This document shows, piece by piece, positions 8,803 through 17,355 of a stretch of DNA of 64,000 nt (positions within the stretch are counted from its first letter, which is position 1; every line of letters begins with the position of its first letter). The notes below the pieces were generated by a model, which did not search any database, was not told the DNA's origin, and worked only from the letters and a program-made list of their open reading frames with translations. Origin of the DNA: Marinibaculum pumilum (GTDB lineage: Bacteria; Pseudomonadota; Alphaproteobacteria; Ferrovibrionales; Ferrovibrionaceae); the NCBI RefSeq assembly GCF_042646425.1, contig NZ_JBHRTR010000034.1, forward strand, positions 1-64,000. The letters run 5' to 3'. The translations under genes and the position numbers were made by a program.

Positions 8803-10854
8803 TCAGGGCAGCTGCCCGTGCTCCGGGGTCCAGTCGAAGCGGGTCTCCACCTGACCGCGGCCCGTCTCCACATACAGGTCCTGCGGGATCGCGTCCGGCC
8901 GCCCCGGGTCGGTCGGGCCGGGGCGTTTCACCACGAAGCCCATCTGCTGCCAGATGGTGATCATCCGCTCGATCCCGTCCCAGTAGCTGGCATTCGCGTG
9001 GTAGCCGATGCCCGGTACGCCGCGCGCCCACCATACCCGGTTCTCGTAGAACTTCACCCGCTCGCCGGCGGAGAGGTCGGTGCGCATCAGCTGCGCGTAG
9101 AAATCCTCAGGCAGCACGTCGACCGGCAGCAGCGCCGGCCACCAGACCGGGACCGGGAAATCGTCCTGCATCGCCACCCGCTGGCAGGAGAAGGCGTCGG
9201 GCTGCCAGGGCAGGCCCATCCAGCGGGTCAGGTCGCCGGGCATCTGCGGCCCGATCGGCGGCACGCCGCCGGGGCCGCCGGTCGTCGCCGCCCGGAAGTC
9301 GAGCACCCGGCCGACATCCTGCACCAGCGAGGGGCGGTTGCCGCGGGCGATACGGAACGGCTTCGCGGCGGGGTTGGTGTGGCGGGCATAGAGCGGCGCC
9401 AGGCGCAGGTAGTAGGACAGCTCCACCCCGGGATGGAAGGCGCCGCCGGAACAGGGCTCCAGCGCCGCCTCCGTCAGGGCTGCGGGCTGCTGCGCCGCGG
9501 GCAGGTCCTCCAGGCGCTGCACCGCGTCGAGCGCGGCATCCTCGAAATCGTCGACGAAAGCGCCATCGGCCCAGAGCCGCAGCCGCTCGTACTGCAGCTT
9601 GGGGAACTGGAACCACTGCAGCGGGCTGCCGTTATGGTCGACCCCGTCGCCCGGCATCATCGGCAGCTTCAGATGCTCCTCCCGCGCGGCGGTGTCGGAC
9701 ATGTTGTAGGGGTTGCGGAACTTCGCGAAGACGTCCTGACGGAACGTCCTGTTCCCGGCGCCGGGGTCGGCCAGGCGGGCGAGATAGGCGGGATCGGAAA
9801 AATCGCCAACGTTCAGCCAGCCCTTGCGCAGGTTGGCTGCGGCGGAGACCCATTCCATCAGCGCCAGCCGGCGGAAAGCCGGATAGATGTCGCGGCGGAA
9901 CGACAGCGGCGGTGTCGGTGCTGCGGTCCAGCCCTGCTCCCAGTTCAGGCTGTCGATCACGTCGTAGAGGGTGCTGATCGGCGGAATTTCGGGCGCGAAG
10001 TTCGGGCCGACGCAGGCGATCCAGGCGCCGTCCGCCTGCAGGACCCGACCGTCGGGCAGGGTGACCGTGGCGTCGACCGGGCCGTCGCACCAGTCGTCGT
10101 ACCAGCCGTCATTGTCGGCGAAGCTGGTGATCGGCGCGCCGCGCGGGGAATCCGAAACGCCGTTTGCCGGCACCACCAGCAGGCGGCCAGCATCGTCGGT
10201 GCGGAGCTCCCCCAGGGCGACGTCGATCTCCGCCCAGAAGCGGCCGACCATCGCATGCGCGCGACTGCCCCCCTCCCAGTTGACCGACGTGCCGCCGATC
10301 CCGACCGGACCGGGGTCGATCACCAGCATCCGTTCGCGCTGTGTCTGCCTGTGAAAGTACTGGTTGCGCATCTTGCCGGGCAGGCCGGGTGCATGCTCGG
10401 CATTGTCCAGCGGGTTGTAGAAGCCGTACCAGGCGGCCTTCGTGTTGGCGACATGGACCCGCCAGTCGATTTTGGCATCGGCGGCGGTCAGTTCGCCGAT
10501 CACCCGGTCCTCCGCGTCGAAGGCGTAGATGCGGAAGCGCTGCACCTGCTTCTTGATCAGCGCCGTGCCGTCCTTGAAGCCCCCTTCGGGGCGGGCCGGT
10601 ATGCCGGGCAGCTCCGGTGCGTAGAACCATTTGTCGCTGCCGCCGACCCGGCTGATGCCGATCGCGGGGTGGATGCCGACGCGGGCGATCGCCGCGCCGG
10701 CCGGCGCGGCCTCTGCCGCCGCGGCCGGCGCGACCGCGAGCTTGGAGAGGAACGGGAAGCCCGCGCCGGCCAGCCCGGCGGCAGCCCCCATGCCGGCGAG
10801 GAAGTCGCGCCGGCGGATGCCCTGGTTGGTTGCGGTCGTTCGACCTGTCCTCAT
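8803..10854 (-). CDS. LodA/GoxA-family cysteine tryptophylquinone oxidase
   Basis: A 683-residue protein resembling L-lysine 6-oxidase (LodA) and glycine oxidase (GoxA), which oxidise primary amines of amino acids to carbonyl, ammonia and hydrogen peroxide. An N-terminal twin-arginine type leader (IRRRDFLAGMGAAAGLAG) predicts export folded. The body opens with IARVGIHPAIGISRVG, and the C-terminal part has DLTRWMGLPWQPDAFSC: C557 is the candidate for the cross-link and D553, four residues before, matches the conserved Asp of LodA. W608/W609 in NRVWWARG are candidates for the modified Trp. The substrate is unknown. It heads the minus-strand run LodA, LodB, RidA and is divergent from an AraC regulator. 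A GGGAGG site precedes the ATG. Confidence 0.88.
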   Translation of the reverse strand: MRTGRTTATNQGIRRRDFLAGMGAAAGLAGAGFPFLSKLAVAPAAAAEAAPAGAAIARVGIHPAIGISRVGGSDKWFYAPELPGIPARPEGGFKDGTALIKKQVQRFRIYAFDAEDRVIGELTAADAKIDWRVHVANTKAAWYGFYNPLDNAEHAPGLPGKMRNQYFHRQTQRERMLVIDPGPVGIGGTSVNWEGGSRAHAMVGRFWAEIDVALGELRTDDAGRLLVVPANGVSDSPRGAPITSFADNDGWYDDWCDGPVDATVTLPDGRVLQADGAWIACVGPNFAPEIPPISTLYDVIDSLNWEQGWTAAPTPPLSFRRDIYPAFRRLALMEWVSAAANLRKGWLNVGDFSDPAYLARLADPGAGNRTFRQDVFAKFRNPYNMSDTAAREEHLKLPMMPGDGVDHNGSPLQWFQFPKLQYERLRLWADGAFVDDFEDAALDAVQRLEDLPAAQQPAALTEAALEPCSGGAFHPGVELSYYLRLAPLYARHTNPAAKPFRIARGNRPSLVQDVGRVLDFRAATTGGPGGVPPIGPQMPGDLTRWMGLPWQPDAFSCQRVAMQDDFPVPVWWPALLPVDVLPEDFYAQLMRTDLSAGERVKFYENRVWWARGVPGIGYHANASYWDGIERMITIWQQMGFVVKRPGPTDPGRPDAIPQDLYVETGRGQVETRFDWTPEHGQLP

Positions 10855-11107
10855 GGCGGTTTGCCTCCCGGTGCCTGCCCTGCAGGACGGCAGCCCGGGG
10901 GCATGGCGTCCGGCAGGTTGGTGCCGTATCTTGTGCCCGCCGATTGTGGCGGCGGCTGCGCGGCACTGCCTGCCGGGCGTCCGCAGATCCATGCAGAACG
11001 TCCGCAAGGCTTTCCGAGGCGGCCATCCTGCGGGAAGAGGGGGTGCCAGGATCGTCGCGGGCAGGGCGGGTCTGCAGGACCCGTCCGGATGTCGGCGGGG
11101 GAGGAGG

Positions 11108-12181
11108 ATGCCGGAGCTTCCTGGAACGGTTGATCCGCCGGGCGACGATCCGGTGCCGCATGCTCATTTCCGCCTGGGCGATGCCCCCAGCCGCCAACGC
11201 TACGAACTCTGGCGTGACAGCATCTCCTGCATCTTCGAGGTGGAGGCGCCGCCGGACCTTCGCGCCGGCGGCGATTTCAGCGCCGAGATCGAGGCAAGCG
11301 TCTTCGATTCCATCATGCTGGCCCGCACCCGGACCCTGGAGCAGCGCTGGCACCGCACCCCGGCCCTGATGGCGCGCGACGGAATGGATCACTACATGAT
11401 CCAGCTCTACGAGCATGGCGACATGCTCTGGGAGGCGCGGGACGGCGCCCGCTCCTTCCCGACGGATGGGCTGGTGGTGTTCGACCTGGCACAGCAGGTG
11501 AAGACCCGGACGAACAACTTCGCCAACCTCTCGCTGTTCATCCCGCGGATCATGCTGGAGGAGCATCTGAAATCCTCCGGCGACCAGCACCTGCGCGTCC
11601 TTACCGGCCGGGAGCCGATGGTGCAGCTCCTGCGCGACCACATGCTGTCGCTGAAGCGCCTGGCGCCGCGCATCTCCGCCCGCCAGGCGGTGGCGATCGC
11701 GCCGGCGACCGTGGGTCTGGCGGCGGCCTGTCTGAACGCTGCCGTCTCGCCCGACGATCCGCGGCAATCCTCAGGCGTCGCGATGGCCCGCACCAGCGCG
11801 GTCAAGCGTTTCATAGAACTGCACCTGGACGACCCGCGGCTTTCGGCCGACCGGATCGCCCGCCAGGCCGGCATGTCGCGCTCCAAGCTGTACGAACTGT
11901 TCGAGGCCTATGGCGGCGTGGCGCGCTATGTCCGCCACCGGCGGTTGCGGCGGGCGCTGCTGGCGCTGACCGACCGCACCCATGCGCACTGCACCATCTA
12001 CGAGATCGCGCTGATGGTCGGCTACGAGAACGACGCCGCCTTCATCCGGGCGTTCCGCAACCGCTACGGCGTCACCCCGCTCGACGTGCGCATGGCCGGT
12101 GGCATTCCGGCGGAGGCACAGCGCCGGACCGCCGGCATCGACCGCCGGCACGAGGCCTGGGTGCATCATCTGGGGCTCTGA
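11108..12181 (+). CDS. AraC-family transcriptional regulator
   Basis: A 357-residue regulator with an N-terminal sensor half (about 20-210, of the type found with AraC-binding-like domain regulators) and a C-terminal double helix-turn-helix (about 235-335: LSADRIARQAGMSRSKLYEL, then TIYEIALMVGYENDAAFIRAF). It is divergent from the LodA gene with 253 bases between, so the natural target is the LodA-LodB-RidA run, probably switched on by an amine or its aldehyde. The start follows GGAGGAGG directly; the frame is open far upstream but over the LodA shadow. Confidence 0.9.
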   Translation: MPELPGTVDPPGDDPVPHAHFRLGDAPSRQRYELWRDSISCIFEVEAPPDLRAGGDFSAEIEASVFDSIMLARTRTLEQRWHRTPALMARDGMDHYMIQLYEHGDMLWEARDGARSFPTDGLVVFDLAQQVKTRTNNFANLSLFIPRIMLEEHLKSSGDQHLRVLTGREPMVQLLRDHMLSLKRLAPRISARQAVAIAPATVGLAAACLNAAVSPDDPRQSSGVAMARTSAVKRFIELHLDDPRLSADRIARQAGMSRSKLYELFEAYGGVARYVRHRRLRRALLALTDRTHAHCTIYEIALMVGYENDAAFIRAFRNRYGVTPLDVRMAGGIPAEAQRRTAGIDRRHEAWVHHLGL

Positions 12182-12203
12182 TGCACCGGCCCATGGGTGG
12201 CCC

Positions 12204-12248
12204 GACCGGGGCCAGCACGACCGGAGCCAGCACGACCGGAGCCAGGAT
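12204..12248. repeat. Three tandem 15-bp repeats
   Basis: Three head-to-tail copies of GACCGGAGCCAGCAC (the first with one change, the third with a changed end) in the gap between the convergent AraC and BaiN/YhiN-type genes. No stem-loop terminator is obvious in this gap. Confidence 0.7.
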
Positions 12249-12266
12249 GGACCGGAGGGGTGCAGG

Positions 12267-13463
12267 CTACAGCGCTGCCGCCGCCGCCCGGCCGCTGGCC
12301 CAGGCCCATTGGAAATTGTAGCCGCCCAGCCAACCGGTCACGTCCACCGCCTCGCCGATGCAGAACAGGCCCGGCAGGTGGCGGGCTTCCATCGTCTTCG
12401 ACGACAGGCCCGCCGTGGCGATGCCGCCGGCGGTGACCTCCGCCTTCGCGAAGCCCTCGGTGCCAGTCGGCGCGAAGGGCCAGCCCGCCAGCCGGCGCTC
12501 CGCCGCGTCGAGTTTCCGGTTGGCGAGATTGCCCAGGTCGCCGGCCAGGTCCAGCCGTTCCGCCAGCACCTCGGCCAGGCGGGCGGGCAGGCGGTGGCCC
12601 AGCACGGTCTTCAGGTGCGCCCGCGGCTGTTCCGCCTTGCACGCGCGCAGCCAGCCGGCCGCCTCGTCCGGCAGCAAGTCGATCTCGATGCCTGCGCCCG
12701 GCCGCCAGTAGGAGGAGAGCTGCAGGATCGCCGGGCCGCTGAGGCCCTTGTGGGTGAACAGGGCCGCCTCGCGGAAGCGGGCCTTGCCGCAGCGCGCCTC
12801 CACCGGGGTGGCGACACCGGACAGGGTGCGGAACATCGCCTCTTCCGGCCCCAGGGTCAGCGGCACCAAAGCGGGGCGGGGCTCAACGACCTTCAGGCCG
12901 AAGCGCCGTGCCAGGTCGTAGGCGAAGCCGGTGGCGCCCATCTTCGGGATCGACGGTCCGCCGGTGGCGATCACCAGGGCGGGTGCCTCGGCGCTGCGGC
13001 TGCCGAAGGCGATGCGGAAGCGGCCGTCCGCATGCTCGACCAATCGTGCGGCGGCGCCCAGGCTGTGTGTCACCGCCCCGCCGGCGCCGGCCGCACGGTC
13101 GCATTCCGCCAGCAGCATGGCGACGATCTGCCGGGCGGAGCCGTCGCAGAACAGCTGCCCCAGGGTCTTTTCGTGCCAGGCGATGCGGTGGCTGTCGACC
13201 AGGGCGATGAAATCCTCCGGCCGGTAGCGGCTGAGCGCGGACTTGGCGAAATGCGGGTTGGCCGACAGGAAGCGTTCAGCCGGCGCTTCCCGATTGGTGA
13301 AGTTGCAGCGGCCGCCGCCGGAAATCAGGATCTTCTTGCCCGGCGCCTCGGCATGGTCCAGCAGCAGCACCCGACGGCCGCGCTGGCCGGCCGTGGCGGC
13401 GCACATCAGCCCCGCCGCGCCGGCACCCAGGACGATCGCGTCGTACCGTTCGGGGACGGCCAT
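12267..13463 (-). CDS. BaiN/RdsA (HI0933/YhiN) family FAD-dependent oxidoreductase
   Basis: A 398-residue flavoprotein. The N-terminus has the dinucleotide fold VLGAGAAGLMCA and the family hallmark GKKILISGGGRCNFTN (about 42-58); a second hallmark near the C-terminus is TAGGIATAGLSSKTMEARHLPGLFCIGEAVDVTG in outline (about 345-380). Members are poorly understood; BaiN from gut bacteria acts on bile acids and others may reduce double bonds. It ends against the AraC gene and begins 22 bases after the MarR-type gene stops, so it may share that transcript. Confidence 0.9.
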   Translation of the reverse strand: MAVPERYDAIVLGAGAAGLMCAATAGQRGRRVLLLDHAEAPGKKILISGGGRCNFTNREAPAERFLSANPHFAKSALSRYRPEDFIALVDSHRIAWHEKTLGQLFCDGSARQIVAMLLAECDRAAGAGGAVTHSLGAAARLVEHADGRFRIAFGSRSAEAPALVIATGGPSIPKMGATGFAYDLARRFGLKVVEPRPALVPLTLGPEEAMFRTLSGVATPVEARCGKARFREAALFTHKGLSGPAILQLSSYWRPGAGIEIDLLPDEAAGWLRACKAEQPRAHLKTVLGHRLPARLAEVLAERLDLAGDLGNLANRKLDAAERRLAGWPFAPTGTEGFAKAEVTAGGIATAGLSSKTMEARHLPGLFCIGEAVDVTGWLGGYNFQWAWASGRAAAAAL

Positions 13464-13485
13464 CTTCCGAATAACCCGGCGCCGG

Positions 13486-14055
13486 TCAGTCGCGGCCGGC
13501 GATCATGCGGCTGCCATGGTCGTAGAGGCCGGTGACCAGCCCCAGCATCCGGGTCGCCTCCGCCAGCTGCGTGTCGAAGGCGGGCATCGCCGCGGTCGGG
13601 TCCATCAGCATCTCCCGCCGGCGGGCGACCAGGTCCTCGGTCAGGGCGCGGCCCTTCTCCGTCACCCGGTAGGCGGTCTCCCGCGGGGCGGCGCCGGGCA
13701 CCTTTTCCACCAGGTCCGCCTTGATCAGCTTGCGCAGCGAATACTGGATGTTGGCGGTGTCGTCGCGGTTCGCGAACCGCGACAGGTCGCCGATGCCGCG
13801 CGGCCGGCCGGCGGTCATCAGCAGCTGCAGGATCACATTGTCCTGGCCGGAGAGATTATGGTCCCGCGCCGCCGGTCCCATGATCGCCGCGGCGAAGCGG
13901 TAGAAGCCCTCCGCCGCGCAGATCAGCGCCTGCTCGAAATCCGTGATCGCCTGTTCGTGCGGCGTCCGCGCCAGATGCGCCGGCTCCTTCCGCAGGCGGT
14001 GCCCGTCGCGTTTCTCGACATCGTTCCGCACCTCCGTCTGGGTCGCTTCGCTCAC
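13486..14055 (-). CDS. MarR-type winged-helix regulator
   Basis: A 189-residue DNA-binding protein with a winged helix at about 80-150 (DNVILQLLMTAGRPRGIGDL, then a recognition helix around DTANIQYSLRKLIKADLVEK and the wing AYRVTEKGRALTEDL). The 45 residues before it are polar and basic. The start is a GTG. It is divergent from the fused aminobenzoyl-CoA enzyme, and the short shared region has paired boxes over the likely promoter, so it probably represses that gene until an aromatic acid or its CoA ester is present, as MarR regulators of benzoate-type pathways do. This link is inference. Confidence 0.85.
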   Translation of the reverse strand: MSEATQTEVRNDVEKRDGHRLRKEPAHLARTPHEQAITDFEQALICAAEGFYRFAAAIMGPAARDHNLSGQDNVILQLLMTAGRPRGIGDLSRFANRDDTANIQYSLRKLIKADLVEKVPGAAPRETAYRVTEKGRALTEDLVARRREMLMDPTAAMPAFDTQLAEATRMLGLVTGLYDHGSRMIAGRD

Positions 14056-14067
14056 GTCCGGCTCCGT

Positions 14068-14102
14068 TTGACAGGGTGAAATTACAAGGTAAATTACAAC
14101 GT
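14068..14102 (+). promoter_or_regulatory. Sigma-70-like promoter with tandem operator-like boxes
   Basis: TTGACA (14068-14073) is followed after 16 bases by TAAATT (14090-14095), a fair -10. Two direct copies of a 12-base box, GAAATTACAAGGT at 14078-14090 and AAATTACAACGT at 14091-14102, lie across the spacer and -10. The AT-rich block stands out in high-GC surroundings. Placement suits repression by the divergent MarR-type protein. Confidence 0.55.
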
Positions 14103-14171
14103 AGATTTCGATATGGCAAACGCGCGGCGGCCTGTCCCGCCGCAGGGCAGCCGGGAGCGGAGGGCGAAGCG

Positions 14172-16529
14172 ATGAAGGTGAACGTGATCGGCGGCGGGCC
14201 GGGCGGGCTGTTCTACGCGATCCTGCACAGGAAGGCGCATCCGACGGACGAGGTGACGGTCTACGAGCGCAACCGCCCCGACGACACCTTCGGCTTCGGC
14301 GTCGTTCTGTCCGCTGCCACCCTGGGCAATGTCTATGCCGCGGATCAGGAGACCTATGTCAATATCGAGCGGGCCTTCGCCTACTGGGACGACATCTACA
14401 CCCACTTCCGCGGCCATGTGCTGAAGTCGGCCGGCCATGCCTTTTCCGGCGTCTCGCGGCTGAAGCTGCTGCAGATCCTGCAGGCCCGCGCGCAGGAACT
14501 CGGCGTCGCGATCCACTACGAGCATGACGTGGCGGACCTGGCCCCCTATCTGGAGGCCGACCTGGTGGTTGCCGCGGACGGCATCAATTCGCGCGTGCGG
14601 GAGGGCTGGAAGGAGCATTTCCGGCCGCATACCGACCTGCGGCCCAACAAGTTCACCTGGCTGGGCGCGGAGATGACCCTTCCGGGCTTCACCTACGTCT
14701 TCAAGCACAACGCGCACGGCATCTGGACGGCGCATGCCTACCAGTACGAGCCGGGTATGTGCACCGTGGTGGCGGAGACCACGGATGCGGCCTTTGCCGC
14801 CGCCGGGCTGGAGGTCGAGAACGAGGCAAAGACCGTCGCCTATCTGGACGAGGTCTTCGCGGACGAATTCGGCCGCGGCAAGCTGGTCACCAACCGGTCC
14901 TACTGGCGCAACTTCCCGATGATGCGGCTGGACAGCTGGGTGAAGGACAATGTCGTCCTGCTGGGCGATGCCGCCCATACCGCGCATTTTTCCATCGGGT
15001 CCGGCACCAAGCTGGCGATGGAGAGCGCGATCGCGCTTGCCGCGGAGGTCGACGCACATTACGGCGACGTCCCCAAGGCCCTGGCCGCCTACGACGTGAA
15101 CCGCCGCGACGAGGTAGAGCGCACCCAGCACGCTGCCGATGTCAGCCTGGTCTGGTTCGAGAACGTGAAGCGGCTGTGGGACGTGGACCCGGTGCAGTTC
15201 AACTTCTCGCTGCTGTCGCGGTCGAAGCAGATCACCTACGAGAACCTGCGCGAGCGCGACCCCGCCGTCGTGGCGGAAGTCGACCGCTGGTACACCGCGA
15301 AGGTCGCGGCGGAGCAGAAGCTGATCGCGCCGGAACCGCCGGTGCCGCCGATGTTCACGCCGTTCCGCCTGCGCGACATGACCCTGGGCAACCGGGTCGT
15401 GGTCTCCCCCATGTGCCAGTATTCCGCCGCCGATGGCATGCCGAACGACTGGCACCTGATGCATCTGGGCGCGCGTGCCGTCGGCGGCGCCGGCCTGGTG
15501 GTGACGGAGATGACCTGCGTGGCCGAGGATGCGCGGATCAGCCCCGGCTGTGCCGGCATCTGGACCGAGGGCCAGGCCGCACAGTGGCGCCGCATCGTCG
15601 ATTTCGTGCACACCCACAGCCAGGCGAAGATCGCGATGCAGATCGGCCATGCCGGCCGCAAGGGCTCCACCCAGCTGGGCTGGGACCGGATCGACCATCC
15701 GCTGCCCGACGGCAACTGGCCGATCTGTTCCGCCTCCGCGCTGCCCTACTATCCTGGCGAGAGCCAGGTGCCGAAGGAGATGGACGAGGCCGACATGGCG
15801 CGGGTGACGGCGCAGTTCGTCGCCGCCGCCAAGGCCGCGCTGGCCTGCGGCTTCGACATGCTGGAGCTGCACATGGCGCACGGCTATCTGCTGGCCAGCT
15901 TCATCTCGCCGCTGACCAACCGGCGGACCGACGGCTATGGCGGCGGGCTGGAGGCGCGCATGCGCTATCCGCTGCAGGTGCTGGACGCGGTCCGCGCCGC
16001 CTGGCCGGAGGAGAAGCCGCTGTCGGTGCGGATTTCCGCCACCGACTGGGCAGAGGGCGGGCTGGAAGGCCCGGACGCGGTGGAGATCGCGAAAATGCTG
16101 AAGGCCCATGGCGTGGACCTGGTCGATGTCTCCACCGGCCAGACCGATCCGGCGTCGAAGCCGTTCTATGGCCGCATGTACCAGACCCCGTTCGCGGAGG
16201 CGATCCGGCTGGAGGCGGACATCGCCACGATGGCGGTCGGCGCCATCACCACCGCCGACCAGGTGAATACCATCGTCGCGTCGGGTCGCGCCGACCTCTG
16301 CGCCCTGGCCCGGCCGCACCTGACCAACCCGCATTTCACCCTGCAGGCCGCCGCCGAATACGGCATCTCTACCCAGCCATGGCCGAAGCAGTACATGCCC
16401 GGCAAGCAGCAGGCGGAGAGCCTGGCGGCGCGGGCGAAGCAGGATGCGGCCGCGCGCGCGGTGAAGCCGCCGCCGATGCGGCCCGCCGCCGTCGCCGCCG
16501 GCCGCAGCCGGCAGGAGGCGGCGGAATAG
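14172..16529 (+). CDS. Fused 2-aminobenzoyl-CoA monooxygenase/reductase (salicylyl-CoA 5-hydroxylase-like)
   Basis: A 785-residue two-domain flavoenzyme. Residues 1 to about 390 are a group A flavin monooxygenase (VIGGGPGGLFYA at the start, DNVVLLGDAAHTAHFSIGSG near 260-280); about 395-750 are an old-yellow-enzyme domain (MFTPFRLRDMTLGNRVVVSP, then MQIGHAGRKG and ELHMAHGYLLASFISPLTNRR). The length and order match 2-aminobenzoyl-CoA monooxygenase/reductase of aerobic anthranilate degradation in Azoarcus, which hydroxylates and then reduces the ring of anthraniloyl-CoA; related single-domain proteins act on salicylyl-CoA. No CoA ligase lies next to it, so which acyl-CoA it uses is open. The ATG at MKVNVIGG is the one that starts the Rossmann fold. 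Confidence 0.88.
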   Translation: MKVNVIGGGPGGLFYAILHRKAHPTDEVTVYERNRPDDTFGFGVVLSAATLGNVYAADQETYVNIERAFAYWDDIYTHFRGHVLKSAGHAFSGVSRLKLLQILQARAQELGVAIHYEHDVADLAPYLEADLVVAADGINSRVREGWKEHFRPHTDLRPNKFTWLGAEMTLPGFTYVFKHNAHGIWTAHAYQYEPGMCTVVAETTDAAFAAAGLEVENEAKTVAYLDEVFADEFGRGKLVTNRSYWRNFPMMRLDSWVKDNVVLLGDAAHTAHFSIGSGTKLAMESAIALAAEVDAHYGDVPKALAAYDVNRRDEVERTQHAADVSLVWFENVKRLWDVDPVQFNFSLLSRSKQITYENLRERDPAVVAEVDRWYTAKVAAEQKLIAPEPPVPPMFTPFRLRDMTLGNRVVVSPMCQYSAADGMPNDWHLMHLGARAVGGAGLVVTEMTCVAEDARISPGCAGIWTEGQAAQWRRIVDFVHTHSQAKIAMQIGHAGRKGSTQLGWDRIDHPLPDGNWPICSASALPYYPGESQVPKEMDEADMARVTAQFVAAAKAALACGFDMLELHMAHGYLLASFISPLTNRRTDGYGGGLEARMRYPLQVLDAVRAAWPEEKPLSVRISATDWAEGGLEGPDAVEIAKMLKAHGVDLVDVSTGQTDPASKPFYGRMYQTPFAEAIRLEADIATMAVGAITTADQVNTIVASGRADLCALARPHLTNPHFTLQAAAEYGISTQPWPKQYMPGKQQAESLAARAKQDAAARAVKPPPMRPAAVAAGRSRQEAAE

Positions 16530-16592
16530 CCGCACCGGCGGGCGACAACCGGTTACACTGTCAGCGTTTCGGCTCTAAGGTCAGGGTCTTGC

Positions 16593-16621
16593 CGCGCGGC
16601 CGTCCGAGAGACGGCCGCGCG
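16593..16621 (+). terminator. Perfect 12-bp stem-loop
   Basis: CGCGCGGCCGTC and GACGGCCGCGCG pair perfectly around a CGAGA loop, 63 bases after the aminobenzoyl-CoA gene and 31 before the ATPase gene. No T run follows. It could end transcription of the upstream gene or stabilise the message end. Confidence 0.5.
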
Positions 16622-16652
16622 TGAAGCCGTTGCATCGGGGAGACGGCCGCAC

Positions 16653-17285
16653 ATGTCAGCCGATCTGCTGTCGGTCCGGCGCAGCCGCTGGAGGCTGTCG
16701 GATTTCGGTGTGTCGCCTGCGCGCGAGGCGCTGATCCGCAAGGCCATTGCCGAAAGGTGGAACGTCCTGATCTGCGGGACGGCCTGTTGCGGCAAGACCC
16801 GGTTCCTGAACGCCTGCCTGTCGCTGGCGCGGGCCGGCGAACGCCTGCTGGTGGTGGAAGAGGCCCGCGAAGTGGAGTTCGAGGGCGAGCATGTCCGGCG
16901 GATCACCGTCGGCGTTCCGGGCCCGGACGGCCAGCGGGTCGAATACCGGCGGGCGGCCAAGAAGGCGCGCCAGCACGAGCCGGACCGGGTGGTGATGGGC
17001 GAAGTCGGCCATGATTCCTGCCAGACCGCCGTCCGCATCCTGGCCGACCGGCAGCAGGGCTTCCTGAGCACGATCGAGGCCGACAGCCCTGCGCTGGCCC
17101 TGGACACGGTGGCCCGGACCCTGGCCAATGCGGGCGAGGATGAGCGCCAGGTGCACGACACCCTCTGCACGACGGTCGACATCGTGGTCCTGCTCAACCG
17201 CGTCCCGGGCACCGAGCCCTGGGTCGCCGACATCCGGCGGCTCTCGCCGCGAGCGGTGGCATTCGACCCGGATGCGGCCGCGTGA
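16653..17285 (+). CDS. Small stand-alone VirB11/CpaF-like ATPase
   Basis: A 210-residue protein that looks like only the RecA-type motor half of a type II/IV secretion ATPase. The P-loop reads CGTACCGKT (about 45-53), where the family norm is GGTGSGKT; a Walker B-like stretch DRVVMGEVGHDS (about 112-123) corresponds to the usual RxxxGEVRGxE, and FLSTIEADSPALALDTVARTL to the STxHANSP box. The N-terminal domain of about 150 residues seen in VirB11 and CpaF is absent and no secretion or pilus genes lie nearby. The P-loop Lys and Thr are kept, so nucleotide binding is possible. It may be a relic or a protein with a new role; its own start and length look intact. Confidence 0.75.
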   Translation: MSADLLSVRRSRWRLSDFGVSPAREALIRKAIAERWNVLICGTACCGKTRFLNACLSLARAGERLLVVEEAREVEFEGEHVRRITVGVPGPDGQRVEYRRAAKKARQHEPDRVVMGEVGHDSCQTAVRILADRQQGFLSTIEADSPALALDTVARTLANAGEDERQVHDTLCTTVDIVVLLNRVPGTEPWVADIRRLSPRAVAFDPDAAA

Positions 17286-17355
17286 CGCCGCCCGGCGGCC
17301 CCGCCGCAACGGCAGGCTTGCATCGCGGCCCCGGCGGTCCTAACCAGCCGGGGCG

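Noticed and set aside
14094..16535. An 813-codon minus-strand frame opposite the aminobenzoyl-CoA gene
   Set aside because: Same shadow effect: low-complexity composition, no motif, and the plus-strand frame is a clear known enzyme.
17286..17355. Possible TPP riboswitch before thiO
   Set aside because: The gap is only 70 bases and lacks the CUGAGA and ACCUGA conserved boxes. None is seen in 16530-16652 either.
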